Source: Spirochaetia bacterium UBA5763 (GTDB lineage: Bacteria > Spirochaetota > UBA4802 > UBA5550). From it: DNA of 64,000 nucleotides. The stretch is from contig DIEX01000020.1 of NCBI GenBank assembly GCA_002418835.1, positions 1 through 64,000 on the forward strand, given 5' to 3'. Within the stretch, counting starts at the first letter, position 1. Each line of letters begins with the position of its first letter. The translations under genes and the position numbers were made by a program. The notes under the pieces were generated by a model that worked only from the letters and a program-made list of their open reading frames with translations, searched no databases and was not told where the DNA came from. Below, piece after piece: positions 43,450-52,131 of this stretch.

Positions 43450-45180
43450 CTACTTATCGATCATATCATCAAAGGATTCAATTTTATCCTTATCTTCATC
43501 GCTTTCCGGTTGCGTCTCATCTTTTACCTGATCAGTTACTCTATTAAAATCTTCAAATGATTCGATTTTTCCCTTTCCCTTTTCTATTTGACTATCTTTC
43601 TCCTGAACTGTACTTTCAATTTTATTTTGTCTTCTTTCCGGACTGGCGTCTTTCTTTATATTCTCTTCACCTTCATGGACAATCTTAACCGGTTTAGGGA
43701 GGCAATACTGGTTCAGGAAAGTACTGTTAAGCTCAACATCTTTCAGCGCCTTCAGACAGCTCGGCACATTGCGGTAGCTCACTTCATCAAGCTTGTCATA
43801 AAGCTGATTAATGCAGTCCAGAGCTCCGTCATTATTATCACCATAAAGGTAATACCTGTTGATCTCAAGGAACTGTTCAGGGGGATTGCCGTAAAAATAT
43901 TTAATAAAATCATTGAGAGTTATATAACCCTCTTTATCATTTTCATTTGACTGGTTATAGAAAAGAGTCCTGTTACCATCATACTTCCGGATTTTTTTGT
44001 CAGTGATCTGTTTTATTATCATTGTATCAAGAAGGGTGAACTCATGCTTCTTTTCGGGAGTTTTAATGCCATGACCGAATAGACTCCTGTAAAGAGATCC
44101 GTCAGATTTATCAGCATACTGATCAAGTACCACTTTCCTGCACATTGATGACACATTATATAATTCAACCTGACTGTTGCTCTTCCTGTAAATTTCAGTT
44201 ATAACACCGGTATTCTCTTCTATTTTCTGCTGACGGATAAACTGTTCAGCTCCACCCTCTTCACTTTCAGCAAGAAGTATCTTCCCGAACTCAGGGTTCT
44301 CCATCCAGGGAACAACTTCTATAGCATTAACCAGTCCCGAGTCAGGATTCTGCATCAGCTTCACAGCCTCCTGTATTGTTGTCCTGAACTGTTTAATGTT
44401 TACAGGGATAAGGTTTACAGGATCGCCTTTGGAAAGACCAATGCCCTGAACATAAACCTTAAGTCCCCTGTACTGAGCATCCTCGCTCAACTTTTTGTAC
44501 TCCTGTGAAGGCGCTTTCTCTTTTTTATCCTGATTTTTATCCGCTGAAACAGAGGTCTCTTCCGTCTCTTCATAAAAATTAAAAAGCCCCTTCTCTAAAT
44601 CTCCCCGGAACTCATCATCTCGTTCACCCGTAAGCCTGTATTGGAGAAGAGCGTAATACGTGGAGAAGGTACCCACAGACCTGACATAAAAATGACCGCA
44701 ACTGTTAAAAAAAGTGACATACTGTTTCTTCTGCAGCAGTTCTTTCACACTGTCGCTAAGAGTAGATTGAGTCTCATCCATCGAGTAATAGTACTGATTG
44801 ATCTCCGCTCTCACTATGAGGTTTTTAATAGTATATTTTTTATTCCCGGATACCTCTTCGGTATTATAATAGTCTTTAACAAACCTGTTAAGCTTTGCAT
44901 TTTGTATACGGTCCCTGCCGCTCACCAGAAGTTTATTCAGGTAATCTTCAGTGACCTCTTCAATATCGTAATTCAGATCAAACGTAGGTTTGGATGTGGC
45001 AACTGATTTGAAACACATTGACTGCAGATGATTACTATTAATGGAATACCCCCTGCCCAATGTCGGGAATCCATTAAGGGCTTCGATACGATTGTCATTA
45101 ATTAATCTCGGAGCTGAGGACAGACCTGTTGTATAAAGAATAATTATTACTATGAATAATTTCTTGAGCAGCAGTTTCAT
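43450..45180 (-). CDS. MACPF-like secreted protein, paralogue 5, with EF-hand-like and acidic C-terminal parts
   Basis: 576 aa from ATG 45180; a GTG at 45204 in frame would add eight residues. ATG gives a compact signal peptide (KLLLKKLFIVIIILYTTGLSS). LGRGY block, SCGHFYVRSVGTFSTY, MQNPDSGLVNAIEVVPWMEN and six family cysteines ending YCLPK. A segment YNQSNENDKEGYITLNDFIKYF resembles one EF-hand calcium loop. Beyond YCLPK it has about 80 extra Lys/Glu/Asp-rich residues containing two near-identical phrases (KIESFEDFNRV and KIESFDDMIDK). It is the most divergent paralogue. A hairpin covering the ATG may regulate its translation. Confidence 0.73.
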   Translation of the reverse strand: MKLLLKKLFIVIIILYTTGLSSAPRLINDNRIEALNGFPTLGRGYSINSNHLQSMCFKSVATSKPTFDLNYDIEEVTEDYLNKLLVSGRDRIQNAKLNRFVKDYYNTEEVSGNKKYTIKNLIVRAEINQYYYSMDETQSTLSDSVKELLQKKQYVTFFNSCGHFYVRSVGTFSTYYALLQYRLTGERDDEFRGDLEKGLFNFYEETEETSVSADKNQDKKEKAPSQEYKKLSEDAQYRGLKVYVQGIGLSKGDPVNLIPVNIKQFRTTIQEAVKLMQNPDSGLVNAIEVVPWMENPEFGKILLAESEEGGAEQFIRQQKIEENTGVITEIYRKSNSQVELYNVSSMCRKVVLDQYADKSDGSLYRSLFGHGIKTPEKKHEFTLLDTMIIKQITDKKIRKYDGNRTLFYNQSNENDKEGYITLNDFIKYFYGNPPEQFLEINRYYLYGDNNDGALDCINQLYDKLDEVSYRNVPSCLKALKDVELNSTFLNQYCLPKPVKIVHEGEENIKKDASPERRQNKIESTVQEKDSQIEKGKGKIESFEDFNRVTDQVKDETQPESDEDKDKIESFDDMIDK

Positions 45181-45218
45181 CTTTGGCCGCTTGTTATGAA
45201 GCACAGAGATGAAACTGC
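45171..45218 (-). promoter_or_regulatory. mRNA stem-loop that would bury the paralogue 5 start codon
   Basis: In the minus-strand transcript GCAGTTTCATC (complement of 45208-45218) can pair with GATGAAACTGC (complement of 45171-45181): an 11-bp perfect stem with a 26-nt loop. The second arm contains the ATG (45178-45180) and the next codons, while the alternative GTG start (45204) lies in the loop. Confidence 0.5.
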
Positions 45219-45285
45219 ATTCTGCATCTTACTCATCAATTGAGGGGAATACAAAATGTCATCCTTTAGATAATTATCTTTATCT

Positions 45286-46683
45286 CTACTTCCCTGCACC
45301 TGCTGTATTCTGTACAGGAGCAATTGTCGGCATACAATAATCAATAATGTCAGAACTGACTATTGATATAAAACTCTTTCTTATCCCTGTACATTCGTTA
45401 ATTTTGCCCCATGTAGTTCTGAACATATCAGCACCAAACATTTTATCGATACATTTCTCTGCACCATTTGATCCGTACATGAAATCATCTCTCTGTTTAA
45501 GCAGCCCGTCAACATACTCTGTAGTCAGAAGTTTATCAAGCTTATCAAGGGTCATGTCACTGCTTGTTCCTGTCCTGTTATTCATAAGGATGAGATTCGC
45601 ATAACCTTCAATGAACTTATCATCTTTTTTAAAATTAGCGTTTATATGCTCTTTGCAAAGTTTTGCCGTATAGTAATTGTTCACCTTATTTCTATCTGCT
45701 TTTTCAATTTCACCCAGGAACTCGGCATTCTGATTCAGGACATCTTTCTTCCTGTAATTCGGCACTTTCTCTCCGACCATCTCTCCTTCAATCTGTTCCA
45801 GAGATATTGCATCCTGAAATCCGGTATACTCAACCCAGGGGACTACTTCCATAGTTGTAATCCTCCCAGTCATCGGATTCTGCATGGATATAAAGGCATC
45901 CTTTACCGCAGCTTTAAAAGTTTCGATGTCATACGAGATGAGAGTTGCTCCCTCATTTTTACCAAGCCCCCATGCCCTTGTATTAATAATCAGTTTTCTT
46001 TCACTTGCCATGGAATGAAAATCACCTTTATTGGTGCTTGAAACACTGCCGCCTCCGGCCAGGGCTTTGGCGAGGCCAGTGAGCTCAAGTCTCAGACCAG
46101 CTTCAAAAGCTCTATCTCTTGTGGTGGACTTTGATGTATAAGTAAAAACTGAAAGAAATTTTGCATTTCTGCCGAGTGATCGGATATAATTGGTTCCGCA
46201 GGCATGAAAGAAACCGGGAAGATCTTTATTTGCCAGAAGATTCTTGGCCGGCCCGCTGAGGTTTGTCCTGGCTTCGTCTACTGAAGCATAATATGTATCC
46301 ATATTAAGCTCAACCTTGATACTGTGACTTGTCTCCTGCGTATCAGTTGTGGCGCTGGCATTGGCATTAACCATTACCTGAAGCGCGCGTGTTGAATAAT
46401 CCACCCTGTTCTCAGTGCTTACTGTTTTTCTATCCTGACTCTCTTTTTCTATTGATTCAAATGTATACTGGAAATCGTAAACAGGCTCTGTTGTAACAAC
46501 ATTCTGCATACACATTGATTGATATGTGTTAGTTATAAGAGTATAGCCTCTACCCAGAGCAGGCGTATAAGCCAGATCGGTTATCCTCGCATCACGAATA
46601 ACAATAGGACCGGCATTGGAACTAACCGTAAGACCTGCAACTAAAATAAATACAGAGATTACTATTAAAACTTTGTTCTTCAT
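45286..46683 (-). CDS. MACPF-like secreted protein, paralogue 6
   Basis: 465 aa. Signal peptide (VLIVISVFILVAGLTVSSNA). LGRGY at 43-47, Cys58, ACGTNYIRSLGRNAKF (closest of the six to the canonical GTH-type signature), LIINTRAWGLGKNEGATLIS, MQNPMTGRITTMEVVPWVEY and the six-cysteine pattern ending DYCMPT. In the variable region an Ala/Thr/Asn-rich, uncharged stretch (LQVMVNANASATTDTQETS) lies where the first membrane-inserting hairpin would be; its low charge fits a membrane-inserting role better than other copies. GGGAGG lies 6 nt before the ATG, the best ribosome-binding site in the cluster. First MACPF gene to be transcribed. Confidence 0.75.
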   Translation of the reverse strand: MKNKVLIVISVFILVAGLTVSSNAGPIVIRDARITDLAYTPALGRGYTLITNTYQSMCMQNVVTTEPVYDFQYTFESIEKESQDRKTVSTENRVDYSTRALQVMVNANASATTDTQETSHSIKVELNMDTYYASVDEARTNLSGPAKNLLANKDLPGFFHACGTNYIRSLGRNAKFLSVFTYTSKSTTRDRAFEAGLRLELTGLAKALAGGGSVSSTNKGDFHSMASERKLIINTRAWGLGKNEGATLISYDIETFKAAVKDAFISMQNPMTGRITTMEVVPWVEYTGFQDAISLEQIEGEMVGEKVPNYRKKDVLNQNAEFLGEIEKADRNKVNNYYTAKLCKEHINANFKKDDKFIEGYANLILMNNRTGTSSDMTLDKLDKLLTTEYVDGLLKQRDDFMYGSNGAEKCIDKMFGADMFRTTWGKINECTGIRKSFISIVSSDIIDYCMPTIAPVQNTAGAGK

Positions 46684-46768
46684 TATATCCCTCCCGGGTT
46701 TTTATTCTTCTGTTAATTGAAAAAACTTAATTTATAATAAAACAGGCAGATGTGAGCATATAGAATAT

Positions 46769-48133
46769 TCACTTACCCTGAGCTGCTTCAATAATCGTTT
46801 CAAGGGTTGATTTAATTTCCTCTGTAATTTCTATCGCTTCTTTAATAAAAGATATAAAACCTTCCACTCTATCAGATGCGTTCGATGACTTCCGGAGATT
46901 TTTCAATGCAGCAAGCTTTGTCTCTTTATCACGGACAGCAGTGTTTTTCCTGTTTCTCAGGGTATTTGTTTCAAGAAAAGGCCTCTGCAATTCATTTATA
47001 GCTATTTCAATGTTCTCTTTAATCAGCTCCAGCTTCCGCATCTGCTGTTTCAGTTCAGTAAACTTCTTTACTTTCTGACGGTCCTGAATACTATCTTCAT
47101 TTTTAATTGTTATAAGCAGATCCTGCACTTTTGCCATCTGCTGCAAAATATCGTTTGTAAGTTCAATAAACTGGTTAGGATCAACCCTTTTTAATGAGTT
47201 CAGATAGGCATTATTAGCAGCCTCCACCCGCACAAGACATTCACTGATCCTTGACTCATCATAACTTCTTTCCAACGCCTCAAGTGATGCAAGCAGTTCC
47301 ATGTAATCCTTGTAAAGATCTTCAGCTTTTCTCCCGTAATTGTTTTTAAAAAAAATTATCAAGTCATATGTATTTCCAACCAGTGAACGGATTTCAGCAA
47401 GATCTCCTGTGGCAACGCTTATAATTGAGCCTGCAACTGAAAAGACCCCTTTTACTCCTTCAGTGAATGTTTTAAGCTTTATTTTTCTGTCCGCATGAGC
47501 CTGTTCAGCCCTGATGTATACTTCCTGATCCTGAACCTTCCTGCATTCAGTATTTACGAATTCAATATAGCTCTCTGTTTCACTATGATAAAAAGAAGTC
47601 ATCTCATCTATTATAGATTCTACTTGTGACCATTTTCTCTTTTCCGCAATGGTTTCACTACTGGTCATTTCACTTCTTTTTTTTGTTGAAGCGGAGAGGC
47701 GTATAGCCTCAATTTTTTTATTAGTTTCATCCATTTTCTGGGAAATACGCCCAAGCACAATTTTGTACTGATCATACATGAGTATAAGGCGCTGGACCTG
47801 TATTGCTTTAACATTCTTGTCATTAAAATGAGGCAGGTGGACGAAGGTCAGACCTTCGGGCTCAATAAGATTCGGAGCATCTTTTACAACAAGGTCAAAC
47901 TCAATTGACATATACATATTATTCATTGAGGCGCGGGGATCATTTACTGTTGAGAAGAGGACTTCTTTAGTAATACGCTTTATCCGGCTTGTTCCTACAT
48001 CATGAATTATGAAAGTCCCCTCTTTACCGACAAACAGTGGTTTGGCGGAAACGGTTTCCGGAAAAGTAAGGAGGAATAGATATATGACAACAGTAATGCT
48101 TAAAACATAAGCACCTTTAAAGAGTCGATTCAT
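46769..48133 (-). CDS. Exported helical protein with hydrophobic centre, first gene of MACPF cluster
   Basis: 454 aa. Signal peptide (VLSITVVIYLFLLTFPETVSA). A beta-type N-terminal part (31-110) is followed by long amphipathic helices (110-225 and 270-454) broken by a hydrophobic stretch GVKGVFSVAGSIISVATG (226-243) and LVGNTYDLIIFF (251-262). A long helical bundle with a central hydrophobic hairpin is the layout of alpha-pore-forming toxins such as ClyA/HBL components, but no family motif proves this. It could equally be a coiled-coil chaperone or scaffold for the MACPF proteins. It is 85 nt upstream of paralogue 6 on the same strand, with GGGGAG about 12 nt before the ATG. Confidence 0.65.
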   Translation of the reverse strand: MNRLFKGAYVLSITVVIYLFLLTFPETVSAKPLFVGKEGTFIIHDVGTSRIKRITKEVLFSTVNDPRASMNNMYMSIEFDLVVKDAPNLIEPEGLTFVHLPHFNDKNVKAIQVQRLILMYDQYKIVLGRISQKMDETNKKIEAIRLSASTKKRSEMTSSETIAEKRKWSQVESIIDEMTSFYHSETESYIEFVNTECRKVQDQEVYIRAEQAHADRKIKLKTFTEGVKGVFSVAGSIISVATGDLAEIRSLVGNTYDLIIFFKNNYGRKAEDLYKDYMELLASLEALERSYDESRISECLVRVEAANNAYLNSLKRVDPNQFIELTNDILQQMAKVQDLLITIKNEDSIQDRQKVKKFTELKQQMRKLELIKENIEIAINELQRPFLETNTLRNRKNTAVRDKETKLAALKNLRKSSNASDRVEGFISFIKEAIEITEEIKSTLETIIEAAQGK

Positions 48134-48604
48134 ATTAAAATTAATCTCCCCGGATATCAGATTCCAAAACAGTATTATATACTATTTATTTTGCTACAAA
48201 AAAATTTGTTTAATATTATTTAAATAGTGTTGTTTAGAGCAAAATAGGAAAATTTTTTTTTAATAAATGATTCATTTTTAACTTTTTCCGGGTAAAAGAG
48301 AATCTCCCTCAACTTTACACGAAAACTGCATTTAAATATTAATGAATATTATCTTCAATTAAATACCTCTTCTTTATCAATAAACTCCAGCTATACTCTC
48401 AATAAGAGCTAAAACTATTCTCTCCAATCAAAACGAAGCAGCAGAAACATTTACCGACATACAAAAAATTTCTTTAAAAAATGAAATCTGGAACCTTTTC
48501 AACTTTATCAGGGTCTAACATATGTTTTAATCCTACGATATTTTATTTTATCAGGATTCTAAAAATAAAAAAATATTTCTTTCAATTAATTTACGGAGGT
48601 ACAT
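48134..48604. other. Intergenic region upstream of the MACPF cluster
   Basis: 471 bp between the divergent cluster and the small Cys protein. Very AT-rich. A minus-strand TATAAT (48174-48179) lies about 41 nt before the cluster's first ATG, but its -35 is poor. Two similar phrases, TTTATCAGGGTCTAACA (from about 48503) and TTTATCAGGATTCTAAAA (from about 48549), repeat upstream of the plus-strand gene. The plus-strand ORF at 48481-48672 is not accepted as a gene. Confidence 0.4.
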
Positions 48605-48892
48605 ATGAAAAGTTTCAGACTTTCGGCTTTTGTAGCTCTTCTTCTATCGGGAGCTCTTATGTTTGGCATTAATGTTATTGCACAGGAAAAAGGAAAAGGG
48701 CCAGGCGGGCCGCCGCCTGAAATTCAGGCATGCAAAAGTAAAAAAGCAGGAGATGCATGTTCTTTCAAGACAAGAGACGGCAGCAGTAAAAGCAACACGT
48801 GCAAAGAAATAACAACACCAATGGGCAACGAACTGAGCTGCGGAGACATGCCTAAACCGCCGAGGGGTGGAGAGAAAGAGAAGCAGAACTAA
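48605..48892 (+). CDS. Small exported cysteine-containing protein
   Basis: 95 aa. Signal peptide (LSAFVALLLSGALMFGINVIA) followed by GKGPGGPPPEIQACKSKKAGDACSFKTRDG...NTCKEI...LSCGDMPKPPRG. Four cysteines follow the pattern PE-x-AC-x-GDACSF-x-G-x-TC-x-LSC that I recognise as a recurrent small exported family of unknown function; two disulfides are likely. An excellent ribosome-binding site (ACGGAGGT) stands 5-6 nt before the ATG, indicating strong expression. Divergent from the MACPF cluster. Confidence 0.75.
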   Translation: MKSFRLSAFVALLLSGALMFGINVIAQEKGKGPGGPPPEIQACKSKKAGDACSFKTRDGSSKSNTCKEITTPMGNELSCGDMPKPPRGGEKEKQN

Positions 48893-48924
48893 AAACAGAA
48901 AGAATATGAAAACAATTTAAATTT

Positions 48925-48951
48925 ACGGATTTCCCTTCACAGGGAGTCCGT
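48925..48951. terminator. Hairpin between convergent genes
   Basis: ACGGATTTCCCT, loop TCAC, AGGGAGTCCGT with one mismatch/bulge. It lies between the convergent small Cys protein and RuBisCO-like genes and can serve both, with an A-run on the plus side and AAATTTAAATTG on the minus side. Confidence 0.5.
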
Positions 48952-48968
48952 ATTAAAAAAACACCGGA

Positions 48969-50096
48969 TCAAATAACAATTTCCCTTAATTCTCTGCAGT
49001 TTGCCGTAAGGTCATCGCTCCGTTTGAAAAGCCCCCCTCCCATGAGATAGATTACATCATTACCATAGAAGGATTTCATTTCAGGTATATTCGAGAAATT
49101 CATACCTCCACCGGGGCACGGGAAAATGCTTGTAAAATGAGAGAATCCGCATTTGCAGCTATTTATTATATCACGGCATTCATCTTTTGAGAATGAGAAC
49201 CTCCCTCCGAAGTTCGGGTACACAACTATATCTGCACCGGCGAGTCTCATCATCTTCCCCAGCAGTGCCCCGTGTGTAAACCCGAATCCTCCTGAGAGAT
49301 ATGGCCCGATAAATGCCGGATGGCTCATTACCGGAAGCGCGAAATTATTATCATCAGCAAGATACTTCATGGCGTCAAAACCGGTAAGCGCAGGCGCAAT
49401 AAGGACTCCCCCTGCTCCGCACTCTTTCGCGAAATATGCTCTCTCAACAATTTCATTAAATGGAGCTGTGATATTAGGGAGATAGAGTGTCTTACCACCC
49501 GTTTTTGCATTTGCCTCATTCACAGCATCGCAGCAGACTTTGACCCTTTCTTTATAAGGAGAGAATTTCTGATTGGACAAACCGTGATCATCCTTGATTA
49601 TATCCATACCGCCATACGCAAGCTTATACGCAAGATCGGCAAACTCAGCAGCAGACATACCCATAGGCTTTACTGCTGAAGCGATAAGCGGCCTGTTATG
49701 CGCATCAAGAATATTTCTGACACCTTCGACACCGAACCGGGGACCTTTGAACTGCATGGAGAACTGCGGGGGGAGAGTAATATCACTGATCAATATTCCC
49801 GGCTTAAGGCTTATATTACCAAACATAACATTCATAAACTGGGTAAGTTCAGACGCTAATGTCTCAACTGCAAAACTTATATCAGCCCGGAATTTTTTAT
49901 CTTCAATTTCAGAGAAAGATTCAATACGCCCGAATATATTCTCCCGGATGAAGTTATCCTTTATAAGTTCAGGGGGGAACTCAACTGTCTGTTCAATGCA
50001 TATATCTTCAGCAGCAGCAGCAGCAAGTGCATCTGTTTTTTCACCGGAGAGGATATAGGTTACGGTGAATCGCTCACCTGAAACTGATTTTGTCAT
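48969..50096 (-). CDS. RuBisCO-like protein (form IV-type, non-carboxylase)
   Basis: 375 aa, shorter than true RuBisCO (about 450-475). The active-site core is recognisable: AVKPMGMSAAEFADLAYKLA and GGMDIIKDDHGLSNQ, SHPAF, and the phosphate-binding LMGGGLFK. Aligned by eye to RuBisCO, Lys175 is kept (Lys143), Lys177 is Met145, the carbamylated Lys201 is kept (Lys168) and Asp203 is kept (Asp170), but Glu204 is His171 and Arg295 is Pro260. Loss of these residues rules out CO2 fixation. Characterised RuBisCO-like proteins are enolases/isomerases in methylthioribose salvage or act in apionate-type sugar-acid breakdown. It follows a transketolase (32 nt), pointing to a ketose-phosphate or branched-sugar route. 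Confidence 0.85.
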   Translation of the reverse strand: MTKSVSGERFTVTYILSGEKTDALAAAAAEDICIEQTVEFPPELIKDNFIRENIFGRIESFSEIEDKKFRADISFAVETLASELTQFMNVMFGNISLKPGILISDITLPPQFSMQFKGPRFGVEGVRNILDAHNRPLIASAVKPMGMSAAEFADLAYKLAYGGMDIIKDDHGLSNQKFSPYKERVKVCCDAVNEANAKTGGKTLYLPNITAPFNEIVERAYFAKECGAGGVLIAPALTGFDAMKYLADDNNFALPVMSHPAFIGPYLSGGFGFTHGALLGKMMRLAGADIVVYPNFGGRFSFSKDECRDIINSCKCGFSHFTSIFPCPGGGMNFSNIPEMKSFYGNDVIYLMGGGLFKRSDDLTANCRELREIVI

Positions 50097-50128
50097 GTTT
50101 ATGGCTCCTGGCAGGTTCGTTAATTATA

Positions 50129-52063
50129 TTACAGAGCCTCAGCCTTTGCATCCGAATGAACTGCAGTAATCCTCACTGCAGCAAGCTCACTCTCTGTTAT
50201 ACCTGTATTATTCTCGGTCATAATTTCTACCGCTTTCACAAGGGCCATTGCATCAAGGCCGTGTTCTCTCATCAGATACTCTTTGCTGGCTCCATGAACA
50301 AACGTATCGCGCAGACCTATACGCGTGAGCTTTTTATTCATCCCTCGTTCAGCCATCTTCTCTGCTATTATAGTTCCAAGGCCGCCGATAATTGTATGGT
50401 TCTCCATTGTAATAACTCCATACTTAGACTTCTCAATAGCGGAGAGTATATTCTCATCATTGAAAGGCTTAAGCGTTGTTACATGAAAATGGCTTATATC
50501 AATACCGGAAGCCTTCAGTACTGTTGATGCACGTAGAGCCTCCTCAGTGCAGATACCTGATGTTACAAGCACAAGATCATCACCTGCTGACAGCTTCCTC
50601 GATTTTCCAACAATCAAAGGTTCTGTTTTATCGAAGAGTCGCGGAATCTCACCACGGAGTATCCGCACATAAACAGGCCCGTTAACGCTCATTGCCGCAT
50701 CAAGCACAGATTCAACATCAGTGGCATCTCCTGTCTCAAGTATTGTCATATTGGGGAGAGCACGCATAACAGCGATATCCTCTATGGCCTGGTGTGTCGC
50801 ACCACCCGGGGTCATGATACCGGGGAGGAATCCGAACATCTTCACCGGCAGGTTCGGGTATGCAACAGACATGGCAATCTGGTCAAAGGCCCTCCTGTAT
50901 ATGAACACCGCGAATGTATGTATAAGTGGAACATATCCCTCCCGCGCAAGGCCGCCTGCGAAGGAGAGCATATTCTGCTCTGCAATCCCCATTGAAAAGA
51001 ACCTGTGAGGATAAGAATCCCTGAAAAGATCAATTTCAGTTGAACTTGTTAGATCCGCTGAAAGTACAACAACTTCAGGCTTATCCTTTGCCCATGCAAC
51101 AAGGTTCTTCGCGTGAACTTTACTCAGAAGGCCGTTATCCTCTTTCTTTCCGGAAGGAGCAACTTCGATCCTCCCGGCTTCAGCAAGTTCTCTCTTTTCA
51201 TCAAAACTTCCGAACCTGACGTAATGATACTTCGGCGCTCTCTTCTGCAGAATTTCAATGCATCTGTGGGGATTGGTATCACAGAGCACACAGGTCGGCT
51301 TTTCGCTGTCACGCTCCATTGTACCGTGCTGCACAAGTTCATCAATATCATGGCCGTCTATTCTGAATGTGCGTATTCCGAAAGCTTCAAGCCGTTTATG
51401 CAGAGGTTCAATGTTCATCACATCTGTCATCTTCCCGTCGCACTGGTATCCATTGATATCAACATAAATCAGTATATTATTCAGCTTATGAAATGCCGCA
51501 GCCTGAAGCGCCTCCCATGTCTGCCCGATCTGAAATTCACCGTCAGACATAAAGAGAACGCATCTCCCGCTCTCCCCTTTCAATTTACGCGCCATTGCAA
51601 TTCCAAAGCCCTGACTTATACCCTGGCCAAGTGAACCGGACATTATCTCCATTCCGGGGGAATGTTCTGCGCCGATCATTTCCACTGTACTCCCGTCTTT
51701 ATTGAACTCGGCAAGTCCCTGTTCATCCATACGCCCCGCTTCTATCAGCGCCGCATACAGCACCAGTGAATACTGGGAAGGTGAAAGAAAGAATCTGTCG
51801 TAGTCCGGAGATTTAGCGCCGTGAAAGAAAGAACCGTTTTTATAATCTTTATTCCCCGGCCCCGGAACTCCGTTGAATTTTGCAGGTAGAAAAGGCTTTG
51901 CAGCAGGTTCAAGATTAAGTATTCTTCCATATAATGAGGAGAGTATTTCAGCAGATGAACATGCCTGGCTCAAATAACCCCCGTCATTATTAATCGTATG
52001 GTGAAGGACCCGTCTTCTTATCCCTTCAGCCATCTTCTCTATGTCCTGTTTGCTATAATTCAA
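50129..52063 (-). CDS. Transketolase (fused N- and C-terminal subunits)
   Basis: 644 aa. The thiamine-diphosphate binding motif is SDGE...N (173-176 to Asn204: FMSDGEFQIGQTWEAL...IYVDINGYQCDG), with GSLGQGISQGFGIA just before it. The pyrimidine domain has MGIAEQNMLSFAGGLA with catalytic Glu362, then a transketolase C-terminal domain (from about 510). It moves two-carbon ketol units between sugar phosphates. The N-terminus (SSLYGRILNL...FFLSPSQYSLVLYAAL) resembles the split bacterial/archaeal type transketolases rather than long TktA. Lies between the cysteine synthase (68 nt) and RuBisCO-like (32 nt) genes, so it may be specialised rather than the housekeeping enzyme. Confidence 0.88.
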   Translation of the reverse strand: MNYSKQDIEKMAEGIRRRVLHHTINNDGGYLSQACSSAEILSSLYGRILNLEPAAKPFLPAKFNGVPGPGNKDYKNGSFFHGAKSPDYDRFFLSPSQYSLVLYAALIEAGRMDEQGLAEFNKDGSTVEMIGAEHSPGMEIMSGSLGQGISQGFGIAMARKLKGESGRCVLFMSDGEFQIGQTWEALQAAAFHKLNNILIYVDINGYQCDGKMTDVMNIEPLHKRLEAFGIRTFRIDGHDIDELVQHGTMERDSEKPTCVLCDTNPHRCIEILQKRAPKYHYVRFGSFDEKRELAEAGRIEVAPSGKKEDNGLLSKVHAKNLVAWAKDKPEVVVLSADLTSSTEIDLFRDSYPHRFFSMGIAEQNMLSFAGGLAREGYVPLIHTFAVFIYRRAFDQIAMSVAYPNLPVKMFGFLPGIMTPGGATHQAIEDIAVMRALPNMTILETGDATDVESVLDAAMSVNGPVYVRILRGEIPRLFDKTEPLIVGKSRKLSAGDDLVLVTSGICTEEALRASTVLKASGIDISHFHVTTLKPFNDENILSAIEKSKYGVITMENHTIIGGLGTIIAEKMAERGMNKKLTRIGLRDTFVHGASKEYLMREHGLDAMALVKAVEIMTENNTGITESELAAVRITAVHSDAKAEAL

Positions 52064-52131
52064 AATATTGCTCTCCCGGAAATATTAATTTAATAATAGT
52101 GGAAACTATGGAACATTCAGACTTTACCTTT

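Noticed and set aside
48481..48672. Plus-strand 63-codon ORF before the small Cys protein
   Set aside because: It overlaps the start of the well-supported 48605 gene in another frame and has no ribosome-binding site.
48969..50096. True RuBisCO large subunit
   Set aside because: Too short, and positions equivalent to Lys177, Glu204 and Arg295 are replaced.
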